From NCBI RefSeq assembly GCF_000384375.1, contig NZ_ARVX01000001.1, positions 2,232,001 to 2,296,000 on the forward strand: a stretch of 64,000 bases of DNA, in the 5' to 3' direction. The position numbers and the translations under genes were made by a program. Position 1 is the stretch's first letter. Every line of letters starts with the position of its first letter. This DNA comes from Methylotenera versatilis 79. Its GTDB lineage: Bacteria > Pseudomonadota > Gammaproteobacteria > Burkholderiales > Methylophilaceae. The notes beneath the pieces were generated by a model. It saw nothing but the letters and a program-made list of their open reading frames with translations, was not told where the DNA came from and did not search any database. This document shows positions 1-7,965 of the stretch, piece after piece.

Positions 1-694
1 CTTCTTGCACCAAAGGCTTAATGCCATTTAACTGCTCATTTAACAGCGATAATTGTGATTGGTAACTGGTTAACACACCTTCATCACCCGCGATAATCGC
101 GTTCTGACCTTGTATCGATTCCTGTATCGCCATGATTTCTGCGCTTAATACATTTTGTCTGGCTTGCAATAATTGCGATTGATTCATCATGTGTTTTTGC
201 ACATAAAAATCGGCTTTGTTATTGATTAAGTCATCATGGAATTGAATATTTTTTGCGCCGACTTTCTCTGCGAGCAAGCGGCTTTCTTGCGCGCGCAATC
301 CCATGTAATGTTGTTTGACTTCTTGGTATCTAGCCTTAATTACCGCGTCATCCAAAGTAAGTAGCACATCGCCAGCCCTAACTTCCTGACCTTCTTTTAC
401 GGCGAGCGCCTTAACAATTCCACCACTTAAATGCTGTACGACTTTGTGATTAGATTCCACATTGACAACGCCTTCGGTTGGCACGCCTTCATCCAATGGC
501 GCGAATCCCGCCCACAGTAAAAACCCTGCTAAGCCGAATAGCAATAAAGATAAGCCTATGCGATTAGGCGTTTTATTATTGGCGTAATTGTCCAGATTGC
601 TTGCTGCATCTTTGCTACGCGCATTGGTCTGATTTGAGTTGTTTAAATTTAAATCAGAAAGCTCTAGCGTATTGTGTTGAGAAATAAGTTTCAT
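1..694 (-). CDS. HlyD-family type I secretion membrane fusion protein (3' end cut by window)
   Basis: Periplasmic adaptor that links the inner-membrane ABC exporter to a TolC-like outer-membrane channel. I translated the minus strand from an ATG at 694; 231 codons are open to the window edge. A cytoplasmic N-terminus is followed by one membrane helix (about residues 45-63), then a lipoyl-like half motif (VVQHLSGGIVKALAVKEGQE, about 85-104) and a long helical hairpin region rich in Q, E and K. This order is typical of PrtE/HlyD adaptors. It starts only 7 bp after the stop of the upstream ABC gene, so it belongs to the same operon. The C-terminal lipoyl half and beta-barrel part lie outside the window. 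The family call is firm; the substrate is inferred from the RTX gene upstream. Confidence 0.92.
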   Translation of the reverse strand, partial: MKLISQHNTLELSDLNLNNSNQTNARSKDAASNLDNYANNKTPNRIGLSLLLFGLAGFLLWAGFAPLDEGVPTEGVVNVESNHKVVQHLSGGIVKALAVKEGQEVRAGDVLLTLDDAVIKARYQEVKQHYMGLRAQESRLLAEKVGAKNIQFHDDLINNKADFYVQKHMMNQSQLLQARQNVLSAEIMAIQESIQGQNAIIAGDEGVLTSYQSQLSLLNEQLNGIKPLVQE

Positions 695-701
695 ATTTTT
701 A

Positions 702-2435
702 TTAAGCCGCCTGTTGTATTGATCTCTCGTTGTGTAATTGCTTAATCACCAAATCAGTTGCGCCGTGGTGCGATATTTCGCCATTTTTCATCACCATTAA
801 TTGATCGGTCACTTTCAAAATATTGGTGCGGTGCGATATCACCACGATAGTTTTGCCTTGATTTTTTAATGCCAACAAAGCATTAAGTAGATACGTTTCG
901 CCTGATTCATCCAAATGTGCGTTGGGTTCATCCAACACTAGAATGGATGGTGATTTGTATACCGCGCGCGCCAAACCAATCAATTGGCGCTGACCGCCAG
1001 ACAGTGAAACACCAGATTCATCTATCCGCGTGTCGTAGCCTAAAGGCAGGCGTAGAATCACATCATGCAGTCCGACCACTTTTGCAGCCGCGATGATTTC
1101 GACTGAATCTAAAGTCTCAAAACGCGCGATATTCTCTGCAATCGTGCCTTCTAAAAGGCTGACATCCTGCGGCAGATAACCCATTGCAGCGGATAGTAGG
1201 TGTGGATTTAACTGCTCAATTGAAACGTCATCAACTAACAACATGCCGGGTTGCAAAGGCATCACGCCAACCAGACAGCGCGCCAAACTGGTTTTGCCTG
1301 AACCAGAAGGGCCCATAATGGTTAATAATTGTCCTGGTTTAATACTGGCATTCAACTGATTCAACACTTTTTTCTGCGATTTTGGCAAAGTGACACTCAG
1401 GTTTTTCAGCGTGATTTCGCCTTTGATTTCGTTTGTTTTTTCATCGTTAATTGCGCTTACTTCATGGTCAATATCGAGCCGTTTAACTTCATTAAACGAA
1501 GGCGTTAATACCGCGTTCAAACGGCGCATTGAATCTTTGGCTTGAATATATTGCTTCCAGGTGCTGACGATAACGTCAAAAGGTTGCAACGCCCTGCCGA
1601 TCAACACATTTGACGCAATCATAGAACCGATGGAAATTTCACCTTTAACAGCCAAAAGTGCAGCCGCCGCCAGCATGAAAGATTGCATGGTGTAGCGTGT
1701 GAATTTGTTGATATGCTGGTTTCTGCTTTGCACGCGGATCGCGTTGCCATTGACGTTATTTGCCACGTATTGCAGGTTTTTCCAGCGGTTGTAAAGCTGC
1801 GGCAAAATGCCCATCACATGCAAAGTTTCCAAGTTACGCACTTTGCTGGATAAGAACTGCTGATTCTCAAGATTGACGCTCATCGTCGCTTTTAATGGCG
1901 CATCTGTGCTCATCTGATTCCAGATAGCCAAGCCAAACTGAATTCCGCAAAACAAAATAGCCAGCCAACCTAACGATGGACTTAATATAAATAACACTGC
2001 CACATAAATCAGCGTCCACGGCATATCAAAAAATGCAAACAAGCCGTTACTAGTCATAAACTGGCGGATATTCGTTAAATCCTGCATCGTCTCATGTGTG
2101 TTTTTTTGATTAGCAGTAAAGATGCGTTCGAACGCCTGATTGAATAATTTGCTATTCAGCGATTGATCAAACTTCACGCCTGCTTTGATGGTGATGATTG
2201 AACGTAACCATTCTGCAAAAGCCATCGCCACAATAAAAAAAGCAATTAGTAAAGTCACCGTGATGAGTGTCAGTTCATTTCTACTCAACATCACGCGATC
2301 ATAAAGTTGCAACATGTAAATCGTTGGCACCAGCATCAGCAAGTTTGCGATGCAACTGAGCACAGCGATGCTAATGACATCCGACTTTAAAGGTGACAAA
2401 TATTGCAATAGTGGCTGTTTTTTTAAGTGAATCAT
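702..2435 (-). CDS. Type I secretion ABC transporter permease/ATPase (PrtD-like), first of two in transcription order after the RTX gene's second ABC
   Basis: Inner-membrane exporter half with an N-terminal membrane domain (about residues 20-300) and a C-terminal ATPase. The ATPase is complete: Walker A GPSGSGKTS, signature LSGGQRQ, Walker B ILVLDEP and H-loop ISHRT. There is no N-terminal C39 peptidase or C39-like domain, so it fits the PrtD group that exports RTX proteins with uncleaved C-terminal signals. Length (577 aa) is normal for PrtD. Its ATG overlaps the stop of the upstream ABC gene by 4 bp (ATGA), and hlyD follows after 7 bp, so the three are co-translated. The presence of a second, different ABC gene suggests a heterodimer. 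Confidence in family is high; the RTX cargo is inferred from context. Confidence 0.93.
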   Translation of the reverse strand: MIHLKKQPLLQYLSPLKSDVISIAVLSCIANLLMLVPTIYMLQLYDRVMLSRNELTLITVTLLIAFFIVAMAFAEWLRSIITIKAGVKFDQSLNSKLFNQAFERIFTANQKNTHETMQDLTNIRQFMTSNGLFAFFDMPWTLIYVAVLFILSPSLGWLAILFCGIQFGLAIWNQMSTDAPLKATMSVNLENQQFLSSKVRNLETLHVMGILPQLYNRWKNLQYVANNVNGNAIRVQSRNQHINKFTRYTMQSFMLAAAALLAVKGEISIGSMIASNVLIGRALQPFDVIVSTWKQYIQAKDSMRRLNAVLTPSFNEVKRLDIDHEVSAINDEKTNEIKGEITLKNLSVTLPKSQKKVLNQLNASIKPGQLLTIMGPSGSGKTSLARCLVGVMPLQPGMLLVDDVSIEQLNPHLLSAAMGYLPQDVSLLEGTIAENIARFETLDSVEIIAAAKVVGLHDVILRLPLGYDTRIDESGVSLSGGQRQLIGLARAVYKSPSILVLDEPNAHLDESGETYLLNALLALKNQGKTIVVISHRTNILKVTDQLMVMKNGEISHHGATDLVIKQLHNERSIQQAA

Positions 2436-4222
2436 GCCGCCTGTACCTCTGCTTTTGACGTTTGTGCCAAATCAGCTTGATTAGAGCCTGCTTGAGCAGA
2501 TGCAGCTTGTTTGGGTGCAGCCTGCGTTTGAGTAGGCTGAAGCGATGCCATGACTTCGGCAGGTTTGCCATAGCGAAACATCTGCCCATTCATCATAATC
2601 ATCAAGAAATCGGCAAGATGCAAAATGTGCTGCAAGTGGCTGATAATAATAAAAGTAGCGCCTTGAGTTTTTAAACTGGTAATCATCGCCTGCAAAGCTT
2701 TATCGCTCGCCTCGTCCAAATTGGCATTGGGCTCATCTAGAATGATGATTTTAGGATTGCCATAAATCGCACGCGCCAGACCAATTAACTGCCTGCGACC
2801 ACCAGACAAAAACGCTCCATCTTGGCCAATTTGCGTATTCACGCCTTCAGGTAAATCGGCAATCAAATCATGCAGGTTCAACAGCTCAATCACATGGTTT
2901 AATTTTTGATTATCCACCTCGTTAAATCGGGCGATATTTTCTGCCAATGTGCCATTAATCAACTCTATCGATTGCGGTAAATAGCCAATATATTCACCAA
3001 GTTCAGCCTTATTCCACTTATATGCATCCACGCCATTGAAGCGCACATTGCCGCTGCTTGGCTGATGCAGTCCTACTAACAATTTACTTAACGTGGTTTT
3101 GCCAGATGCTGATGGCCCGGCAATAATTAACACATTTCCAGCGTTAAGTTTGAACTGTATATTCTTTAAAAAAAGCTCTGCATTCTGTCTACCTTCTACT
3201 GGCACTGCGTAACTTAAACTTTCCACACTGATATCGCCAGTGGGTGGCGGCAAAGCCATGCCTACTTTAATATCTGAAAAATTGCTTAATAGATTTTCCA
3301 AACGACCATACGCTTCTTGTGCATCTGCAAGCACGCGCCATTGAGAAACCAACTGCACAAACGGGGAAAACACTCTGGCAGCTAGAATAGAAGCGATTAT
3401 CATCATTGCTCCACCGTATGGCAGCGCGTTATTAATCACCAAATAGCAGCCCAAACCCAGCACTAATGAAGTTTGCATGGTTTGCAAAAATTTGGATGAA
3501 GCCGCGCTTTTACTGGCAATCTCAGATGCTTGCGATTGATGAAACAGAAACGCCTGTTGTTTACCTTGCCAACGCTGACCAATCGCTTGCAGCATGCCCA
3601 TCGATTTCACCACTTCGGCTTTATTGGTGACGGTTGTAAAGTAATTTTGCGCCTCAAAAGCAAACTGGTTGGCTAACTTCATTTGCTTGTAGATACGAGT
3701 TTGATTCATCAGAATCATCACCACTTGGATAGCCAAAGCGGCTAAGGTAAAAAAACCTAAAACGGGATGAATAAAGAATAAGGCGACAATAAAAATCAGG
3801 CAAAACGGCACATCCATTAAGCCAATTAAAGCGGGTGAATACAGGCTTTCTTTCAGCGTTTTAAAATCGGTAAAAACTTGCTGAATGGGAAAGTTAAATG
3901 CTTTGAGCTTTGCTAAAAAAGCCGCGTCGAATATGGTTTGATTCAGTTGACTTTCAAATTTCAATGAGGCCTGAACGATTAACTTTTTACGTGCCCATTC
4001 AAGGCACTCCATCACCACATAAATAAACACAACCAGCAGTGTTAACATCGCCAATGTGGTCGTATTTCTACTGTTAATCACGCGGTCATATACTTCTAGC
4101 ATGTACCACGAAGGCGCTAGTAGCATGAGATTGGTAAAAAAACCAAACAGCATGGCGTTGCGATAATAAGGCGCAATCGATATGAGCGATTTCTTTAAGA
4201 CTGAATGTGGCGTTTTATTCAA
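2432..4222 (-). CDS. Type I secretion ABC transporter permease/ATPase (second PrtD-like paralogue)
   Basis: A 596-residue ABC half-transporter paralogous to the gene that follows it. Membrane helices fill about residues 20-300. The ATPase has Walker A GPSASGKTT, signature LSGGRRQ, Walker B IIILDEP and H-loop ISHLQ, so it appears catalytically competent. The last 35 or so residues form an Ala/Gln-rich tail (QPTQTQAAPKQAASAQAGSN) absent from the paralogue. It is first in the T1SS operon, 147 bp after the RTX stop and beyond the RTX terminator, so it probably has its own promoter in 4223-4330. Two intact, dissimilar ABC proteins in tandem are less usual than the single homodimeric PrtD and may act as a heterodimer. 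Confidence 0.92.
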   Translation of the reverse strand: MNKTPHSVLKKSLISIAPYYRNAMLFGFFTNLMLLAPSWYMLEVYDRVINSRNTTTLAMLTLLVVFIYVVMECLEWARKKLIVQASLKFESQLNQTIFDAAFLAKLKAFNFPIQQVFTDFKTLKESLYSPALIGLMDVPFCLIFIVALFFIHPVLGFFTLAALAIQVVMILMNQTRIYKQMKLANQFAFEAQNYFTTVTNKAEVVKSMGMLQAIGQRWQGKQQAFLFHQSQASEIASKSAASSKFLQTMQTSLVLGLGCYLVINNALPYGGAMMIIASILAARVFSPFVQLVSQWRVLADAQEAYGRLENLLSNFSDIKVGMALPPPTGDISVESLSYAVPVEGRQNAELFLKNIQFKLNAGNVLIIAGPSASGKTTLSKLLVGLHQPSSGNVRFNGVDAYKWNKAELGEYIGYLPQSIELINGTLAENIARFNEVDNQKLNHVIELLNLHDLIADLPEGVNTQIGQDGAFLSGGRRQLIGLARAIYGNPKIIILDEPNANLDEASDKALQAMITSLKTQGATFIIISHLQHILHLADFLMIMMNGQMFRYGKPAEVMASLQPTQTQAAPKQAASAQAGSNQADLAQTSKAEVQAA

Positions 4223-4330
4223 GAGTTAACCAATACTTGGGCTTAAAATTGGGTTAAGTTAGGGTTTATCGCTATCTATTTAAATATTCTGCATAAGCAA
4301 AATACTTAAATAAAAGCGATTTAAAATAAG

Positions 4331-4360
4331 AAAGCGAGTGGGGTTTAATCCACTCGCTTT
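4331..4360 (-). terminator. Rho-independent terminator after the RTX gene
   Basis: An 11-bp perfect stem (AAAGCGAGTGG / CCACTCGCTTT) with an 8-nt loop sits 9 bp after the RTX stop. On the minus strand it is followed by CTTATTTTA; the plus strand also has a short T run, so it could work both ways. It separates the RTX gene from the T1SS operon. Confidence 0.85.
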
Positions 4361-4368
4361 TTATTGCA

Positions 4369-6678
4369 TTAAACCACTACGATATCGCTAGCTGTAAAGG
4401 TAGTTACACCCAACAACTGCGCAATATTCACAGCCGCACCTGCGCCGTTGCCGTCTGCATCATAACTAAGCATTTTGGTTGTAGTATCAAACAAAATATA
4501 GTCATTTGCATCCAGCGCCGTAGCACCTGCACCCACTCTTAAGTTTGCACTTGAGAAACCAGCTAATAATGACGCGAACTGATCAGTATGTAATTCAATT
4601 TTGTCGGTACCATGTAAAAAGTCAGTAATGGTATCAACGCCCGTTAAATTAAATGCTGTATTAACATAAGTTTGTGCAGTGGTAGATGAACCAGTGATGA
4701 TTTGCTCATACACTTTACCAAACACAAACTTATCAGCACCGCCGCCGCCAGTTAAAGTATCGTTGCCACCATTGCCAATAAATACGTCAGCTTTAGTTGT
4801 ACCAATAAATGTCTGGCTATCTGCATTACCTTCAAAACGTAGACCATTTTTTGTTACGCCAGAAGCATCAATCACCACATTATTGATTGTGCCGCCGTTG
4901 TTACCCAATGTATTTGAAAGGTTTGAAACAGAGCTATTTGCACGATGGTAGTAATGATCATTTAACATTTGAAGCGCAGTGTCTTCAACATTTAAACGAC
5001 CTACAGTACCGCCAACTTGCACAACTTCCATTGACTTAAAGTTAGCATCGTTAAGTAAAACTGTACCGTTAGTTGTGTTATTAGCACCAATGCCTGTAGT
5101 AACACGCAATGTATCGATACCAGCACCACCTACAATTAAGTCATGGTTAGCGCCAGTAGCAATCCACTCTTTGTTACCGTCATCCGCTTTAGATGTCGTG
5201 CCTTGAACACCACTACCGAAGCCACCGATGATGAAAATATCATTACCCTCTTCACCATACAACTTATCAGCACCACCGTGACCAATCAACACATCGTTAC
5301 CGCCACCGCCGTAATAAGTGTCATCACCCAAACGCATGGTTGCATAATCTACACCTGCGCTGCCGTATACCGTTTCGCTAGCACCAGCAGATTCATTGGC
5401 ACCATCAATACGTGTATAACTACCAGCCTCGCCTTCGCTGGCATCGTAAATCATGTCGACATTGTGGAAAAGGTTAGCGACTGAGTAGTCATCAAACTGT
5501 AAGGAAGCCGCTTCATACTCCACTTCAGTAGCACCAACGATGCTAGCATCTGGTTCAAATTCTACCTCTTCAAATTCCAACTCAATCGTAACAGTTTCTT
5601 TGGGGCCGCCAGCAACACCATAAATGTGCGTACCAGGGTTCAAGAAACCAAGACTTAATGATTCACCATTCGCTTCAAGTTGTTCAGCAGACAGCGTGAT
5701 ATTGACACCGCTGGCAAGCTCAATACGCTCAATACCTCTAAAAACAAGCGATTCTCCGAATTCGCCACTTTCTGTAAATTGAAGAGTATCTACCGCATTG
5801 TATCCAGCAATCGTAGTGGCAAAAGTGCTGATAGCACTAGAACCGGGGCGAGTAACAATATTCAGGCGAACATCTGTTTCAATCTCCTGAGATTGTTCAA
5901 CATCTTCGATTTCAACTGTTTCATTAGTAATGGTGTCAAATACAACTAGCTCTTCTTCCTCTTCACCGCCCTCCTCTTCTTCGCCTTCAAGCTCTGAAAC
6001 ATTGATATATCTAGCAATCTCACCTGTATTATCTAAGCCTGAGACACCGCCTGAAATAAAAGTTATGCCTTCAAACTCATCACCAATTATGAAGCTATCA
6101 TTGCCGCTGCCACCAAGCAAGACATCGTTAGAAGTCACTACAAACAGATTACCATTAACAGATTCATCTCCAGCTGTACTACCACCGCCATCAATAAAAT
6201 CTGCACCATCACCACCAGACAATATATCGTCCCCATCACCAGCGTAGATACTATCGTCCCCAGCATCACCGCTGATGATGTCGTTACCACTACCCGCGTA
6301 AATGGTATCAACGCCATTACCACCTGATACAATGTTGTTGCCATCACCTGCAAAGATAAAATCATCTCCATCACCACCCGAGATTAAATCATTGCCAGAA
6401 CCAGCTGAGATAGAATCGTTACCGGCACCGCCATCGATAATGTTATTACCAATATCCGTTACACCATCGCCTGTTGAAATAAAATCATCACCATCTCCGC
6501 CTGATAGATAGTCATTACCGAGCCCACCTACTAAGTAATCATTTCCACCTTTACCAAAAATAATATCATTACCCGCACCGCCGTCAATGGTGTTGTCGAG
6601 CGCATTACCTTCGACATAATCATTACTTGATGTACCTGTATAGTCAGTTTCTGTAGTATTAAATATTTTTATAGCCAT
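4369..6678 (-). CDS. RTX (hemolysin-type calcium-binding repeat) protein, probable T1SS substrate
   Basis: 769 residues, no Sec signal. About residues 30-175 are a dense block of glycine-aspartate nonapeptides (GGxGNDxI type, for example GGAGNDIIFGKGGNDYLVGG), which in this family fold into a calcium-binding beta-roll outside the cell. A very acidic stretch follows (EGEEEEGGEEEEE, about 230-245), then a non-repeat middle region, a short second repeat block (GGGGNDVLIGHGGADKLYGE) and a third before the C-terminus (GNGGNDTLTGGGGADKFVFG). The end (ITDFLHGTDKIELH, then FTASDIVVV) resembles the C-terminal region of M10-type RTX proteins, which carries the secretion signal. An AGGAG box precedes the ATG. 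No protease HExxH or lipase motif was seen, so it is more likely structural or a binding protein than an enzyme. Confidence 0.9.
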   Translation of the reverse strand: MAIKIFNTTETDYTGTSSNDYVEGNALDNTIDGGAGNDIIFGKGGNDYLVGGLGNDYLSGGDGDDFISTGDGVTDIGNNIIDGGAGNDSISAGSGNDLISGGDGDDFIFAGDGNNIVSGGNGVDTIYAGSGNDIISGDAGDDSIYAGDGDDILSGGDGADFIDGGGSTAGDESVNGNLFVVTSNDVLLGGSGNDSFIIGDEFEGITFISGGVSGLDNTGEIARYINVSELEGEEEEGGEEEEELVVFDTITNETVEIEDVEQSQEIETDVRLNIVTRPGSSAISTFATTIAGYNAVDTLQFTESGEFGESLVFRGIERIELASGVNITLSAEQLEANGESLSLGFLNPGTHIYGVAGGPKETVTIELEFEEVEFEPDASIVGATEVEYEAASLQFDDYSVANLFHNVDMIYDASEGEAGSYTRIDGANESAGASETVYGSAGVDYATMRLGDDTYYGGGGNDVLIGHGGADKLYGEEGNDIFIIGGFGSGVQGTTSKADDGNKEWIATGANHDLIVGGAGIDTLRVTTGIGANNTTNGTVLLNDANFKSMEVVQVGGTVGRLNVEDTALQMLNDHYYHRANSSVSNLSNTLGNNGGTINNVVIDASGVTKNGLRFEGNADSQTFIGTTKADVFIGNGGNDTLTGGGGADKFVFGKVYEQIITGSSTTAQTYVNTAFNLTGVDTITDFLHGTDKIELHTDQFASLLAGFSSANLRVGAGATALDANDYILFDTTTKMLSYDADGNGAGAAVNIAQLLGVTTFTASDIVVV

Positions 6679-6740
6679 TTTATTACTCCTGATAGATTAA
6701 ATTATCTAATTGCACCAATTTATTAACATTTATAAAATAA

Positions 6741-6769
6741 GCCCAAGTAAGAAATTTGCTTACTTAGGC
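6741..6769 (-). terminator. Terminator after the 342-aa secreted protein gene
   Basis: An inverted repeat GCCCAAGTAAG / CTTACTTAGGC (one mismatch) with a 7-nt loop lies 15 bp past the stop of the secreted-protein gene. On the minus strand it runs into CTTATTTTAT. It separates that gene from the RTX gene, whose own ribosome site lies closer to 6690. Confidence 0.75.
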
Positions 6770-6783
6770 ATTTAAATTACAAA

Positions 6784-7812
6784 TTAAAATGGCACTACCG
6801 GCGTTGGTAAAACCGCAGCCCCTGTATTAGCCGGGGTATATCCAGTTAGACCAAACTCTCTGAAACCATTAACTCCACCACCAGAAGCCGGCTCTTGATA
6901 AGATTGGCGTACACGTACTGCATCTGCGCTAGAGACCAAAGTTCCAGTTGCAGCACAAGTGCTATGTACATATAACCAAGGTGAACTAGCAGTGCTCGTT
7001 CCGTCATCGTCTAATGCATTAACATCTAGTGTGAAATTCACCCAGTTATCATCTAAAGAAGCTGATTGCTCACCAGCTGTTGGAGTACCACCTGGCGCAG
7101 CATTAAGACCATTAATAGATAAGGTATATGCAGGTGTAGTCAAGGGTAATGCTACATATCCAGTATTGGGTCCAGCTGACCATAATGGAGTGGCTCTATG
7201 TTGCACTGCAGTGAAAGTTAGCCCCGCACGATAGACTTTGCTAGCTGAAGCGATGTGCCTCCAATAACCAGCATCTGCTGCACGACCGGTAAATCCACCA
7301 AGAGCAATATCGTTAAATTCCATAGTTTGAGTACCTGCTACTCCAGCCAAATAATCATTTAATGTATTAACGATTTGGAAACCATATACGCACTGGCCTA
7401 AAGAAGCATTACGCCAGACGCGACTAGTGTAGTTTGCGACAGTTACGCCATTTTCAGTAATGCTGCCAGTAGTAGAGGCTGTTTGACCAGCACCACCCCA
7501 GCCGGCCGCATTGTAAGGAGATGGTGGCAATGATGCATTACCACCCGTTGGTCCCGCAGTATCGCCAAGATTTGCATCTGTGTTATTTTGAACAAAAGGC
7601 TGAAAGGCGCCTGAACCAAAGTTTTCATAAGGCCAAAATATTTTATAAGCAGTAGTACCTAGAGGTTGTGCAACAGCTGGGTTCGTAGGAGCGGTGGCCG
7701 CAGTAGCAGTACCAGCAGCAGGCAAATCAATAAATGGTGCAACAGCAAATGCATGCACTGAAGCAAAACCAAGCGTGCTTAATACTGCAAGTTTCAATAA
7801 TGAATTTTTCAT
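6784..7812 (-). CDS. Orphan secreted protein with Sec signal peptide
   Basis: I do not recognise this family. An in-frame TTG at 7824 is possible, but an ATG at 7812 preceded by GGAG at a normal distance fits better and gives 342 residues with a classic signal peptide (MKNSLLKLAVLSTLGFASVHAFA, shortened here to its positions 1-23). The mature chain is rich in Ala, Gly, Thr and Asn, has only two cysteines (in GQCVYGF and STCAATG), which could form one disulfide, and an acidic stretch (SLDDNWVNFTLDVNALDDD). There is no RTX repeat, PEP-CTERM tail, lipobox or barrel-ending aromatic residue pattern that I trust. It sits between the autotransporter and the RTX gene with terminators on the far side, so it may be a highly expressed secreted partner or ligand of the surface receptor. 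That role is inference. Confidence 0.75.
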   Translation of the reverse strand: MKNSLLKLAVLSTLGFASVHAFAVAPFIDLPAAGTATAATAPTNPAVAQPLGTTAYKIFWPYENFGSGAFQPFVQNNTDANLGDTAGPTGGNASLPPSPYNAAGWGGAGQTASTTGSITENGVTVANYTSRVWRNASLGQCVYGFQIVNTLNDYLAGVAGTQTMEFNDIALGGFTGRAADAGYWRHIASASKVYRAGLTFTAVQHRATPLWSAGPNTGYVALPLTTPAYTLSINGLNAAPGGTPTAGEQSASLDDNWVNFTLDVNALDDDGTSTASSPWLYVHSTCAATGTLVSSADAVRVRQSYQEPASGGGVNGFREFGLTGYTPANTGAAVLPTPVVPF

Positions 7813-7838
7813 TTTCTTCTCCAAAAGAGTTAAAATAT

Positions 7839-7860
7839 GCAGGCATTTGTGGCTGCCTGC
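7839..7860 (-). other. Leader hairpin upstream of the secreted protein gene
   Basis: GCAGGCA / TGCCTGC form a 7-bp GC-rich stem with an 8-nt loop, 27 bp upstream of the ATG at 7812. On the minus strand it is followed by ATATTTTAAC and then the GGAG box. It could be the terminator of the autotransporter transcript or a 5' leader structure. A second weaker hairpin (GGGCA / TGCCC, 7934-7951) lies just after the autotransporter stop. Confidence 0.4.
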
Positions 7861-7965
7861 GACACCAACTCACCTCAATCTTTAATTAGCGCCTTGTAAG
7901 TACTAAATAGATTTTGGTTGAATTCTTTTATTGGGCAGTTGCAAATGCCCTAAAAATTTTTCTGA

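Noticed and set aside
5930-6511. Plus-strand Ser/Pro-rich frames opposite the RTX gene
   Set aside because: They are the complement of Gly-Asp repeats and the poly-Glu tract, which gives Pro/Ser/Ala-rich shadow peptides.
6100-6600. Regular short DNA repeats that could look like a CRISPR array
   Set aside because: The period is 27 bp or multiples of it and codes for RTX nonapeptides; there are no constant repeats with unique spacers and no cas genes.
4369-6678. RTX protease or lipase
   Set aside because: No HExxH zinc site and no GxSxG lipase site found, despite the M10-type C-terminal region.
6784-7812. PEP-CTERM or hemophore identity for the 342-aa secreted protein
   Set aside because: No PEP motif, C-terminal helix and basic tail is present, and I see no resemblance to HasA, which also lacks a Sec signal.
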